The notes beneath the pieces were generated by a model that was given only the letters and a program-made list of their open reading frames with translations, was not told the origin of the DNA and searched no databases. Positions 32,985-45,814 of a stretch of DNA of 64,000 nucleotides are shown here, one piece after another. Source of the DNA: Anastrepha obliqua (Eukaryota > Arthropoda > Insecta > Diptera > Tephritidae); contig NC_072893.1 in assembly GCF_027943255.1 (NCBI RefSeq), positions 115,443,784 through 115,507,783 on the forward strand. The letters are read 5' to 3'. Within the stretch, counting starts at the first letter, position 1. Each line of letters starts with the position of its first letter. Made by a program: the position numbers and the translations under genes.

Positions 32985-35900
32985 TGCGATCAGCAAAAGA
33001 TCAGTGTGGTGATTGCCAAAAGTAGCTGTATGTAAGTGGCATGCTAGACTCTAGATAATCATAGTTTCAACTCACAAAAACCGGCTAATCGGCAACAAAT
33101 TGAATAAGATTGAATAAGCGATCGTTTGCACGATCATTAAAATATATTTCTGCGCCACTCAATAACTGCCAAATAAAGGCATTACACATATTAACATTTG
33201 AACTTGAGATAATATTCCGGTATTATTTAGCAATTATGTGCCAACATAAGCGATCTTCAAAACTAATCTTCAAATGCCTTGTTTAACAATGCCATAGAAT
33301 CTTGAGCGCTACTGCTTTTCTCAAGCATACCTACTTGAATGTCATTACACGTACATCTCACTTGAAACTGAGGAACTTATCATTTTGGCATGTGAATATT
33401 TGTAAAAAAAAAAATAAAAAAAAAAATATAAATGGCATGATCAGTTGTGAATAGCCAATAATAATGTGAATGATGGCAGCAGCACTTGAATACAAAACAA
33501 ACAAAAAATAAATAAATCAGTAAAAACGATGTCTGTATAAAACGACAATAAAAAACGAAGCAATTGAGTGATCTTTTATGTGCCTATGAGTTTTTCACTT
33601 TACACGCAAACATTATTAGCTATTGATCACTGATCATTGCTAACACAACACTGCACAAACTGATGGATCGAACATTTGTGGGTTGCTTGAAGTGATGAGA
33701 TTCAAGTAGCACAAGCCACACACAGACGCACACGAAATGGAGCCCAAGTAATAACACGCAATAGCGCAAGCAGATATGAAATTCAAAGAAACAAAAACAG
33801 AAACAACAGAAAAAATATGTTTGTTACAAAAAAATTTAAAAGGAATCATAAAAAACGCTTTAATCCACCGCAGCCATTCAATATTGTTCATAATTCATTT
33901 GCTAAAGCATTTAAAATGAAATCAGCGCCGAAACGTGCCAAAATAGAAATGCATCAGAAAAAGAAGTGAGTATTAATGGCGATCGTGCTGATTTTTTGTA
34001 GGTGATATACAAATTTGTCTAACAGTTAAATATATTCTTTGAACGCATACTACGACTTTAGGAATCTATTTATTTTATTAAAAAAAAAAATTTATTTAAA
34101 ATTTTAAAAATTAATTTTTCAAAAGTGGCTTCCGAAAGCTGTTAGTGATCTACAGCTTGATAATGGAGTTAGTAAAAAGTATGTGCTGTGAAAATTTATT
34201 ATACTTTTAACAGAAGTCTACACTCAGAAATATCTTTGCTGATCATTTTGCCAATTGATCTTCGCTGCTCTAAAATGTGTAATATTTTCTATGCGGCTCA
34301 TGATGTTCGAGTTGCTGATCACTAGATTCTGAAAATTTTTTTTTTGATATTAAAACTTAAGCAAATATTTATATACTTTAAAATAAATTTAACTCCAAAC
34401 TGATATCACAAATAAAAGTATCTTAGACGCTCATCTTGCCAAGTGATGGCCATTGCTCTAAAAACTTTCAGGGGATGTACCAGAAATGGGTGGCTTAAAT
34501 ATGTGAGTTTTTAATATTGGCTTACGACTAATTTAATTTAATTTTTTTTAATTTTATGACGACCTTTCGTAAATTAATTTGGATCTACAACTTGATTTTG
34601 GAGCTAAAAAAATTCATATGCTATAGAAATATATGTACCTCCTACGACTTTCAGCTCGAAGGCCAGTGCATGGCCTTTTTTCTGGTTTCCTGTACCTATG
34701 TGAATATAATTCGAAAAGTTATGTGAATGTCATTATGAAACTCGGATTATAATTAAAAAAACCCCTGATCGGTGACATTTTTCAAAAGGGAGAAAAAAAC
34801 TTGGTTTACCAATAAATTTTAACCACAAAAAATATTTTTTTTTTTTTTCAAATCAAAACTTTCAAAAAAAGTTGTATTTAAAAAGTATAAAAAATTATTT
34901 TCCCAAAAAATTCCAACACAAAAAAATTTTTCAAAAACAAAAGTTTCCAAAAAAAACTATGTGCTTTCCCAAAAAATTTCAACAAAACACATTTTTTTCC
35001 AAAACGAAAATTTTTAAATAATTTTATTTAAAAAGTATTAAAAAACTAAAAAAATTTAACAAAAAAATGAATTGAAAAATGAGAAATAAAAAAAATATTT
35101 CCAAAACAAATATCTCCAAAAAATTTAATTTAAAAAGTATAAAAAACTGTTTTCCCAAAAAACATTCAACACAAAAAAAGTTATCCAAAACAAAGTTTCC
35201 AAAAAAAAATTTTTTTTTTACCCAAAAATTGCAACAAATGCAATATATTTCCAAAAAAATTGTATTTAAAAAGTGTAAAGAATGGAAGTTAACAAAAATT
35301 TTTTTTCCCAAAACAAAAATATCAAAAAAAAATTGTATTTAAAAAGTGTGAAAAATTGTTTACCCGAAAAATTTTAACAAGTAAATTTTTTTCACAAAAC
35401 AAAAATTTCCATAAAAATTGACGACAATGACCAAAATGCTTGGTGCACTTGATATGGAATCCCTTGTATGAGTATACCTAACTTAAATATCAGCGCTTAA
35501 ACTCACAATGTGCTCTTCAGTGTTCAAATGCTACCCTATAGGTCCGATCACTTGATCGCTGCTACTGAGTATTCTATATGTACCTTATTTACCAAGCATG
35601 TTGATCAAACTTTACAAATTATACCCACTTACAATTAAATTGTAATAAGCTTTCATTGAACTAGCGATCCAAACAAGCGATCAGTGATTTATAAAATTTA
35701 CTCGCGTTGAGCATGTAAATATTTGATATTATTTCTGCATTTTTCCACAAATGAACTGAATGAACGCTTCAGTATCATGCTGCTGATCCTCAGCGATCTT
35801 TCCATACAAAACGGTTTCTTATACAAACGATCGTTCACTGCAATTCCAAGTCGAGAAACGGTCGTCATAGACTTCAATGATTCTGCAACGAGTGAAATCA

Positions 35901-36845
35901 AATTTTACACATAAAGCATTTAAGCAAAAATATAGGCGTGAAGCACATAATAATCGATCGCGAAGAAAATATGAAAAAATGCAACAAAAACAGCAAGCAC
36001 AGCAGGAAAGTAAATTATACACACGCGCGCGCATTAAATTTATATGTTTGCCTTTATTGAAGGCAATGCGCGTATTTGAGAAAAATTTTGCATGAGAAAT
36101 TTCGTCATTTCGAAACACTTGTCCCCAAAATAACAATACCAAACAATAAATATTTATATAAAGCACACAAAAAGAAAAACTTAGAGAACTTCAACAACAA
36201 TAATGTTGAAAACAAATGAGTAGCTGCTTTAAAACACAAACAATAAACCATTTTATTTCATTCTTTGTGTTTTCTCTTTTTTTGGTTTTTTCTTTTGTTT
36301 TTAGGTTTTTGGATGGGGGTCGTTCGATCGTTTGATCGCTAGGTAGTACCATAATGCCGACAAGCAGCCTGTCGATGATCGACAGCCGCGTTTTAGTAGC
36401 CAGAAAAGCAGGGACACATAGCGTACAAGTCATATATGCAAAGCAGAAAAAAAGTGGCAGAACATGAAGAAGAAGAAATACTGATCGTGTTAAATTTAAC
36501 GATCTGTCATTTCGATTTATTGTATTGCTTAAATGTGTACTATACTGTATTTATAGGTAGTTTTTTCTACTAGATCTAGATACAAATACGTGCATATGTG
36601 TATGTGAGCTTGTACGCTTGTACTATTTGTTTATTTGTATGTATGTTGAACTGGGTATATTTTGTGAGAATATTTGCTTGTCAGCTATATTTAGTAGCAG
36701 TGCGTTAGTGTAAAACAAATGTTGGGAGGCAAAGGCAACAAAAAATCGAATTGTATCGGTGGCGGCAAGTTCGAAGCTTTCGTTGTCGCACGTCAGCTGC
36801 ATATTAAATTAAATGGCATTAAAAAGCGATCGCATAGTGATCGAC
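32985..36845. other. GATC-word-rich non-coding domain
   Basis: By eye I count 34 GATC tetranucleotides in about 3.9 kb, mostly within GCGATC, TGATCA, CGATCG or TTGATC contexts. Roughly a dozen would be expected at this base composition. Pairs are frequent: 33623-33635, 34240-34260, 35546-35557, 35675-35691, 36324-36337. The AT-rich array at 34.79-35.41 kb has none. This could be a cluster of binding sites or just local composition. No gene is visible. Confidence 0.45.
34790..35415 (+). repeat. Degenerate A-rich tandem array
   Basis: The unit TTTAAAAAGTATAAAAA..TTTCCCAAAAAATTCCAACA...CCAAAACAAA recurs about five times, with AAAAGTAT/AAAAGTGT markers at 34881, 35031, 35133, 35269 and 35342. 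The Lys/Phe-rich frames on both strands are produced by the repeat. Confidence 0.7.
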
Positions 36846-38780
36846 AGGCAGGCATACATACATAAAGGTGTAGAGGGGCGCATGAAATCGCGCGGGTAGT
36901 GGATGGGTAAGAGAGGCAGACATCACGGCTTTGGGGGGTAAACGTGGGAAATTCAAGTAGTAGCAGACGTTTGGTGCCTCAGACAGTGCATTGAAAGCAA
37001 ATATCTATGAGATACTTGCAGTACAAAATATCAGGCAAAGTATCGGTAGCTGACAGGGCATTGATAAAAATATCACACGCGCTACTTGTTTCAGCTGGCA
37101 GAAAGGTGTTTGTGCGCATTGCAACGCACTAAAAGGTGGTTGTGGAGATTGTGGGTGACTTGTGTAGGAATGAGGTAGCATAGAAGTGCTAATGCCAATA
37201 ACGCAGTGAGGCGTAAGCGGGCGTGTTGAGTTGGCCCCGAAAACTAGACAAACGCGGATACGTCATCGAAGCTATTGAACGCTAAAAGCGAATAGGTATT
37301 ATTTTTTTTGTTGCTTTTATTTTTAAATTGCTGTAATTTTTTAAATTTCTAGCTGCTTTAGTTTACTTAGTTGAAATTTTTAAAATTTTTTTTATTTTTT
37401 TATTTTTTTTTTCTTATATTTGTTTCAGTTTTCATTCTCGTTTACTTTGCGTGTGAACCAGCTGTTTGTTGGCGCACTCTGTAAATTTTCTCATGCATAT
37501 TTACATGCACAACTAATAGCAAATAACTCATAGATACTTTGTTTGTGCATAGTTGAACAAATGAAATCGAAATTAAAAAGCTTAAAAATAGCTTAAAATG
37601 CATGCAGTGTAGCGCTGACAACAATAATGGAGAGTTGATAAGAAAATTACAAATATGCAAAGAAATTAAAAAATACATACATACATACATATATGAGTGA
37701 AAGAGTGCACACATACATACATATGTGAAATGCATACTTGCCCGCCTCCTCAGTCCTCCAGCTCCTGCAACGCGAGGCTTTGGCAGCCCAGCCGCCGCCT
37801 GTTGGGGAAAAATGTCATAAAAACTGAATTTCCTTTTATTTTCATGCTCACGCTTTTATTTGCGTTTTTCTCTTACAAAGCTTCCCTTTTCCCCCCACAA
37901 CATTTTTAATTTCATTTTCTGTTCGTTTCTTTTTCGTTTTTTTTTTTCGTGTTCTTCGATTTTTTCCCTTGTTTTACGTTTCAACTTTACTGTTTGCATT
38001 TTTTATTAATGCTGTTGTTGTTTTAAAAATAAACAAACGCGGCTAATAATTTTTCAACAAGCAGCAGAAAATAAAGGAACATACATACATATGCACATAC
38101 ACATAGGTACGCGCATACAGGAATATGTATGTATGTCGGTTTGTATGTACTAAAAATGCAAGCAAGCGCCTGCCTCGCCGATATGACATTGTTGTCGATA
38201 TATTGCTGTTGCATATGTGTATGCATTTTGTAGTTGTAACATTTTACGATCGCATAAAAAATGGCTGGGCAATTGGGTGTGCTAGCGCCGATGGGGAGGC
38301 TGCGGAAGTAGGAGTGATCAGTGCACTGGGAATTGAAGGTACAACTGAATATTTTATTTTATGATTTTTTGTTTGTTTTTCTCTTCAATTTGTGTTAAGG
38401 AATTACAGTTACACTGCTGATTAACGGGATCGCTTGCTTGCTTGTTGTTTTATCGCTCGGAGTGGTTGTTGTAATTGCGGAATATGTTGCAGGAGTATAT
38501 AAACAAAAATATTGATGAGCGAAAGTACTAATGACCGCCGTGGCGAGAGAAACTTTTCAGGGCGGGTGGCATTTTCTTTGATTTATTCATCCATTTTTAT
38601 ATTCATTTATATATACATACAGCAAATTTGAAAAAATTACTGAAATTTTGAATTTTATTATTATTGTATTTTGGGGTGTTAAGAGGTGTTCTGGATATGT
38701 AAAAATGTTCTATGCTGTAGTCTCTTTTCGCACTGGTGGGGCGCCAATATTTCATGCTAATTCTTTATTCTGCACTTAAA
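36846..38780. other. Non-coding stretch, first part moderately GC-rich
   Basis: From 36.85 to 37.29 kb the sequence is unique and unusually GC-rich for the window (GGGGCGCATGAAATCGCGCGGG and similar), without an open frame. It then becomes T-rich with ACATACATAC runs at 37.68 and 38.08 kb. No gene supported. Confidence 0.5.
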
Positions 38781-38784
38781 GGTT

Positions 38785-39510
38785 TATTGAGTTAAGGTTT
38801 TTAAGGTTTATTGAGTTAACTTTTTAGCGTTTTACTCATCAAAAATTACAATGTAAAGTTAAAAAAAATGTTAAAAAAAAAAAAAAAATTTAGACATATT
38901 TCCACATTTAAAAAAAAGTCAAAATTAAAAAAAAAAAACAAATTTTTATTAAAAAACAAATTTGTTTCAAAAAATATTTTTTAATTTTTTTATTTTATTT
39001 AAACAATATTTCAAATTTAATAAAAAAACAATTATTAAAAAAATGTTATTAAAAATATTCAAAAAAATTTTATTAAAAATATTTTTTTGTAATAAATATT
39101 TTTTTATTGAGTTAACTTTTTAGCGATTTTACTGATCAAACATTACAATGTAAGGTTAAAAAAAATGTTTGTAAGCTTGGAAATATTTCATAACCAATTC
39201 AATTTAGACATATTTCAACATTAAAAAAAACCAAAATTTATAAAAAAATCAAATTTTTTTATTTTATTTAAAAAATATTTCAAACTTAATTAAAAAAAAA
39301 ACATTATTAAAACAAACAAGTAACAAACATTTTTTTTTAAATATTTAAAAAACAATTATTACAAATATTTTTTTGAATAAATATTCTTTTATTGAGTTAA
39401 CTTTTTAGCGATTTTACTGATCAAACATTACAATGTAAGGTTAAAAAAAATGTTTGTAAGTTTGGAAATATTTCACAACCAATTATATTTAGACATATTT
39501 CCATATTAAA
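38785..39510 (+). repeat. ~290-bp tandem array, three copies
   Basis: TTATTGAGTTAACTTTTTAGCG, then TTTTACTGATCAAACATTACAATGTAA-like sequence, then TTAAAAAAAATG occurs with TTGAG at 38811, 39107 and 39392. Spacings are 296 and 285 bp. Copies two and three are almost identical over 120 bp, including GGAAATATTTCA.AACCAATT.. and TTTAGACATATTTC. A 26-bp partial copy lies just before the first. The rest of each monomer is poly-A/T. Confidence 0.85.
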
Positions 39511-39699
39511 AACAATATTAAAAACAAACTATTTTTATTAAAAAAAAATATTATTAAAAAACATATTTCTTATTAAAAAAAATATTTATTTAAACAAAAA
39601 TATTTATTTTTTACTTTTTTATTTATTAAAACAAAAATATTTATTTAAAAAAAATAAATTTTTTTTTATGTTTTTTTTAATTATTTTTTTTCTTTTTTA

Positions 39700-40215
39700 A
39701 ATTTTGATTATTTCCACCTTTTTAATTTTTTTTCTTTTAATTTATGGAAATATTTCCAAATTGAACTGCTTATGAAAAATTAGAAAAAAAACATAAAAAA
39801 GTAAAGTACGTATTTCCAAAATTTTTTGCCATAATTTTTATTTTTGTAAAAATTCTGAGTAAAGAATTTTTTATTTATATGAAAAAAAATTTTATAAAAT
39901 TATTATTAAATTTTTTAATATTGTTTTTAAATCTTTTTTTCTTATTGAAATTTTGTTTACTTCAACCGTTTTAATTTTTTCTTTTAAATTATAAATTTAA
40001 TTTTATAAACTTATTATTCATTTATTAATGTTGTTTTTAATTCTTTTTTTTTTCTTTTTTAAATTTTATTTATTTCAATCTTTTTAATTTTCTCTTTCAA
40101 TTTATGGAAATATTTCTCAACTGAACCCTTATAAAAAATTAAAAAAAAACATGAAAAAATAAAATATGCTTTTTGCCATAATTTTTATTTATGTAAAAAT
40201 TCTGTTTAAAGTCAA
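39700..40215 (+). repeat. ~360-bp AT-rich duplication
   Basis: AATTTATGGAAATATTT.., a CTGAAC..CTTAT segment, then TTTTGCCATAATTTTTATTT..GTAAAAATTCTG occur in order at about 39742 and again about 360 bp later. Confidence 0.7.
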
Positions 40216-40550
40216 TTTTGCTATAATATTAAGCAAGTCTAAGGTGCCTAAATTTCGCTTTGTTTTTTTATTATTATTTCTTTTTTGTTTATTGCATTTG
40301 CAGTTTCTTCCATATAACGAGGCGCGAAATTTTTCTTTATATGGAGGAAAGACACAAAATCGTCACCAAAAAAAATAGTCGAAACTCAATGAAATATTTG
40401 AGCTGCTTAAAACTTGCACTTTATAATATCAAAATTCAGTGGGATATAAAACTGCGTACTCGAAGTTCACCTAAAAGTTCTTATAAAACAGATTTAGAGT
40501 TTGATCAAAATTTGTTAAATTTCTTAAAATTTTGTACAAAGTTTGAAAGT

Positions 40551-40796
40551 TCAGGTAAGCAGGTCTTGTGGCTGCCAAATTGACACACTTAGACCTGTCA
40601 TAGATCCACTGTGATATCTCTGGAGCTTTTCCCTTTCAAACCATTCTGTGGCTTTTATAAAAGAACTTAACTTCATCAGTTTAAGATGCGCTTTATGTGC
40701 TACGTCTGTTAAAAATGCACTACCAATCGTCTGAAGTCTTCTTCTAGCTAGTCCTTCACACTCACTAAGGAGGTGTTTAATTGTTGAAAGTTTAAG
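40551..40796 (-). pseudogene. LINE C-terminal fragment (zinc-knuckle-like tail)
   Basis: Minus-strand translation gives TIKHLLSECEGLARRRLQTIGSAFLTDVAH, then LKLMKLSSFIKATEWFERE, ending SIWQPQDLLT and a TGA at 40551-40553. The H...EC..LARRR pattern followed by a Leu-rich segment and FI.ATEW matches the tail after RNase H in I/R1-like non-LTR retrotransposons. The frame is intact for 81 residues back to a TAA at 40797-40799. I expect a short 5'-truncated insertion. It is a different piece from the element at 58.3-59.0 kb, though of the same type. Confidence 0.7.
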
Positions 40797-40799
40797 TTA

Positions 40800-43700
40800 T
40801 ATGTTTTTGGTTCTAGTAGAAACTAAAGAAAATTTTAATTTTTTATAAAAAAATAAAAACAATTTCAATTTAGAATAAACAATTTTTAATAAACTAAATA
40901 AAGTTTTTTTATAAAAATTTAGTAAATAGTCAAAATTTTGGAATAGTTGTGCTATTATATTTTACACATGCATTCATATGTATATTAAAATATCATTTTA
41001 ATTTTTGTATTTTTTGTGTTAGATTTTTTATAATCTTTCATCTTTTTTTACTTCTAGAAATTTAGAAAATTTTAAGTTTTTTAATCATTTCTATAAGTTT
41101 CATATTTCTCCTATAGATACATACTCGTATATTTCCATGTTTTCCAACTATTTTCGCAGTAATTCATTTCTACGCCAATTTTACTCACTTTTCATACCGT
41201 TCCTGCTTTCTGTGAATTAAGATTTTTTTGTTTAATTTTTGAAAATATTTTCACCGTCAAGTCTTTCATTTTTGCTTATTAATACGATGCAAATTCGATT
41301 TTATATTACAATACTTTCACACATTATTTTCTGCCACATTTATTGCATCGTATTTTATGCGCCTTTATTTTGTTTCGGATTAAAAGATCAACGAAAATAT
41401 TCTGAAAATTCATAGCTGATACGAGTGTGCAATAAATAATAAAAAAATTATTAAATTACAAAATAAGAAAAACTCAATCGCTGGCCATTAAATTGTGACA
41501 AAGAAATTATTAATTAATATATGTATGTATCCATGTGTGTACATACATATTATATATAAGCACATTAATAACATCAACTTACTCGTGGCAGCTCTGAAGA
41601 AAAATTTTAAAAAATTTCTTACTGCCTCAAAGACCTTCGCAGCGTTCGCCTTGCTGCCAATCAACCTAATCGCCCGACCACCCATGGCGACCAAAGCCAC
41701 ACCATAATACGGCGTTTGCCACATAAGTCACGTGTTGTATACACGGATACGCACACAACATGCGTATATATGAACAATTCATGACGGAGTTAAGTTTTTT
41801 GAGTTAGCCGAATATTTGACTTTCGGGAGCCTTAAAAAAATGTTCATTAAAGATTTTATGGTCGCTTTGCACAGCAAGCCAAAATAGAAGCCGTGCAACC
41901 ACAGCAAGAAATGTGCTTACAGGATGCTCATACACACGTTAACGTATGTGTGTATGAGTAGAGGTGGGAAACTTTATTAAAGGCGTGAAAAATGAGAGCA
42001 CGTGGCGAATTTCGTCAGCTTTGAGGGGCCGTTAGACAACAAATTATAAGAAATTTGATTTTTTGCTGGCAATATTTTGCAAATGTTGTTCGATTTGATT
42101 AAGCCATAAAGATTAAAATATAAAACATGGAGTGCATGCAATTCATAGCGAAGTAAAAATAAGCGAAAATTTTTCGAAAAGATATAAAACTGCAAAATAA
42201 TATGTTTAAGGTCGAAATTAAATTATAAAAAAATAAAAAAATGTAAAAAGTTAGATCAAATATATTTTGTTTTAAGGAGTGAAAAAAAATTAAAGGATTA
42301 GAAAAAAATGTTAAGTCAAAAAAATATTGTAACCAAAGGCATTTTTTTCAAAATATTTTTTCCAAAAAAAAAAAATGGAAAGTTTAAATATTATGATTTT
42401 TTTCATCAAAACTTTCTTTTCCCACTCTATCAAACCAGAACTTAATGAAAGTAAGTAAAAAAATTCAAGAGAAACTTTTTTTACTGTTTTTGTTAAATTA
42501 TAATTTAAAATTCAGCTAAAGCAACAGCGAAAAAAGTGCAAGTTTAAAAAATGTGTGAAATGTGACAAAAATCTTAAGTAGTAAAAATTTGTAAAATTTA
42601 TGAAAATTCATTCCGCGTACTTTTATTTCAAATTCTAATAAACAAATTAGTCTAAAACAAGTAAAAAAATTAAAAAAAATGTCCTCTTATTTTGTATTTA
42701 ATTAAAAAATATGTTGAAAGTAGAACAAAAAATGTGCTACCCGAATTACACCATCACTTTCAAGTACTCCTACACGCAACCTACGTACCCGAAAAAGGTG
42801 CAACAGCTTAAAAAATCAATCATTTGCAATTATCGATAGTAATCAATAAAATTACCCAAGTCAACAAGGCCACTTAACGACCCGCAAAGTCACTACTCAC
42901 TACCTCGAAATTATGCGCTCTATCAGCAGCGAGGCTCATTAGCAAACAATGATGCGGCATAAATAGTTTCAGTGTTTCAAAACAGCAAATAAAGGATAAG
43001 CAGCCTGTTGTAGGTACTTTGAAAATTTTCAAGTGGAAAATGTACGCCACTTAAGGGTGACGCGCCCACCAAAGCGTCAAACAGGAGTAGAAAATTCAAA
43101 TGTGGCTGCTGCACAATGACTAAGCACTCAGCGAAGAGCAGCAACAGGAAAGCATGCAATTAAAAGGGACTTGTAGTGCCACCACCAACAACTATCCTTT
43201 CAAGTGCTCGCCAGCGTATGGCAGCCGAAGAGCTGCAAAGCATTCCAAATATTGTTTATTGCACAACAGTTACAGTTTATCGCATGCGACCGATCAGCGG
43301 AGCGATGAAGCAATAGAAAATTATTAATGAAAATTTCATAAATAAATTTGGGGAAAATTTTCAAAATCAAGCACTCACATAAGTGCGTATGTACGCGTGT
43401 ACCATAAGTGTGCATGTAATTTTTGCGTAAATGTTTGCCACACAACAAACTACAAAGTCGCAAGCACGTACGAAAGGACATACCAGGACAATAAGAGGCA
43501 GGGTAAACTTTACTAGTTCTACGCAGCAAAAATAAGTAAATGTTTGTCTGTTTGTTTGCGCTGACTGCTACGTCTTCGCCTATTGCATGAAAGTTCATAA
43601 AAGTGGCAGCTCAAAGTGCTGAAAAGTAACTATAACTACATAAATAAGTGCCTTCACGCTCCCGGACACTCATGCAAACATACGCACACACACACACATG

Positions 43701-44395
43701 AACACTTGCGCATGTATGTATTGAAGAGCGATGGCATATGAAAGGGCATTATAGTCATATATTAAGTGTCTATTATCAGTGTTTACCAATTATTGCAAAA
43801 GTCTACACACCCACACATGCATGCGAGCGGCGCGCATACATGAAAATAGTGCAAGTATTAGTAGTAATTGTTGTTGCTTTTTTGGTTAAACTGCTGCTTC
43901 TAATAAAGTTATTTAGCTTCATGAGTATGCGAGTGTGTAAGTATGTGATGGCCTGCTGGTGTGTGTGTATGTATGCATGTGTTGATGCGCACAGTTTGAT
44001 AAATGCTCAAATGTGATTTTCATTAAATTCCTTGACAGAATGGGTAAATGTCTTTGCTGGCTGGAGAAGGGTGCCGAATGGTGGAATGCATTGAGGAGAA
44101 CCCAAATGCGTTAATAAGTGTCGTTAATGTTTGCTAGAGATTAAGTAAAAGTAGTAAGCCTTGAGGATGAAAAATAGTTTGAAGGGCCTGAAGTGACATT
44201 TGGTAGGTTGGGTGTGCGATAATGTTTTTGTATGCGAAATGAAACGGAAGTGTGATAGCATTATCATGTGTGGGGAACGCAAGGAGTAAGAAAAGAGAGA
44301 GTTTACAAAAACTTAGTAGAGCGAGTGAATTGATAAGTCTAATAAAAAAAAAAAACTAATAAAAAAATATTTTTAAACCGGCAAAGGATAATTTT
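40800..44395. other. Non-coding stretch
   Basis: AT-rich to about 42.75 kb, then more complex unique sequence to 44.3 kb with CACACACACACATG at 43.69 kb and TGTGTGTGTATG at 43.96 kb. The 132-codon minus-strand frame at 43200-43598 and the 92-codon plus frame at 43738-44016 show no motif I recognise. No gene is called. Confidence 0.5.
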
Positions 44396-44396
44396 G

Positions 44397-44399
44397 GTT

Positions 44400-44442
<43 letters not shown>

Positions 44443-44444
44443 TA
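44397..44444. repeat. (TTTA)n microsatellite
   Basis: About eleven uninterrupted TTTA units. Confidence 0.95.
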
Positions 44445-44539
44445 TGAGTACTAATTATAAATAAGTAACGTAGTTCACTCAACTAAAAAAATTCCCAGCT
44501 AGTAAGGCCTTCGGCGCAAAAATCTTTATTATTGATTAA

Positions 44540-44798
44540 TACAAGGTGGCGCAAAATTAATCACTCTATTGGAAGATTTATAACTTTTGGCGCCATACGT
44601 CAATCAGCTTTGACACTTATGAAATAGAAAGCTGCGTTAAACAAACAGACAAGCTAATTTTTTTATTTAGTAGAAAAGTACAAAAAAAAAAAGACTTGGA
44701 AAGGTCAAATAAAGATTTCCATCACTCAAAACATTTTTTTGTTATTTTGTAAAGAAATATTTAAAAATAAATTGGGTGAATAATTTGGCGCCACCTTG
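44540..44798 (+). mobile_element. MITE copy 3 (CAAGGTGGCGCA ends)
   Basis: It starts CAAGGTGGCGCAAAATTAAT at 44542 after a TA and ends ATTTGGCGCCACCTTG at 44798. GGAAGATTTATAACTTTTGG, CGTCAATCA and CAAACAGACA match copy 2, and the terminal repeats match copy 1. At 257 bp it is the longest full copy in the window. Confidence 0.85.
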
Positions 44799-45365
44799 TG
44801 CAAATAATGGTAATTCAAATTTATTGACTTCAAGTATTCATGAATTCAACAAAAATATTTTTTTTATTTAGTAAAAGAGTAAAAACAAAAATAATGGATG
44901 ACTAATTTTGCGCCATCTTGAATATTTATATATATATTTTTTTTGGTACTTGTTTTCACAAGCAAAGGTCAAAATAAAGATTTCCATCACTTATTTTGTA
45001 AAGCAATTAAAAAAAATTGAAAGAATAATTTTACGCCACCTTGTACAAATAGTGTTTATTAAATTTCAATCATTAATTCAACAAAAATAAAACAAAAAAA
45101 TTGGATGACTAATTTTGCGCCACCTTGAATATTATTTACTATAATATATATATTTTTTTACTTGTTTTTACAAGCAATAGAGCACGTAGAGGTCAAAATA
45201 AAGATTCGCATCACTCAAAATAATTGTTTTTTTCTTGGTAAAAAGTTATTAAAAAACAATAGATGACTAATTTTGCGCCGCCTTTTGCAATTAGTAGTAA
45301 TTTTACTTTAATCATTAATTCAACAAAATGAATTGTATTATTTAGTAGAAAAACCTTGAATATTA
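44799..45365 (+). repeat. MITE-derived tandem array
   Basis: The MITE right end (TTTTGCGCCACCTTG or a variant) recurs at 44920, 45043, 45127 and about 45286, after the full copy ending at 44798. Ends at 44798, 45043 and 45286 are 245 and 243 bp apart and are each followed by a GTAATT..ATTAATTCAACAAAA segment. Ends at 44920 and 45127 are each followed by AATATT..TATATAT...ACTTGTTTT.ACAAGCAA..GAGGTCAAAATAAAGATT. The copies therefore form a ~245-bp tandem array built from the MITE's right half plus flanking sequence. Confidence 0.8.
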
Positions 45366-45814
45366 TGTAGTATTTAATTTCATTTTTGTTTTTGTATTTA
45401 CATATTTATTTAAGCTCATATTAATACATAAAAGAATAAATTTATTAAAATTAATCAATAATGCTACATTATTTACGAAAAAAAATTAATGAAAAAGTAC
45501 CATCAGAACTTCGCCATTAAACGAGTACCTCGGTGAGACTTCTAAGAAGTTTAGAAGTAGAAATGTATTGCATACTATTAGGAGCAAATAGATAGCTTAG
45601 TAATTTTAAAACTCAGCTCATAAAAGTATGTGCTAATGCGGTATTTAACAAAAACTAGAGCTCATAATGCCACATAACCTTATATCATAAAAGCATACAA
45701 CTAATATAGTATTTAGTTCGGTTTTATGCTCTAAACAATGTAAAAATTCTTGTTGAGCTCAATAGTGTTCATACAACGAACAATTTCGATAGCTAAGCAC
45801 GTTATTTGAGAATT

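Noticed and set aside
43200..43598. 132-codon minus-strand frame
   Set aside because: No recognisable motif, no supporting splice or start context, ordinary AT-rich composition.
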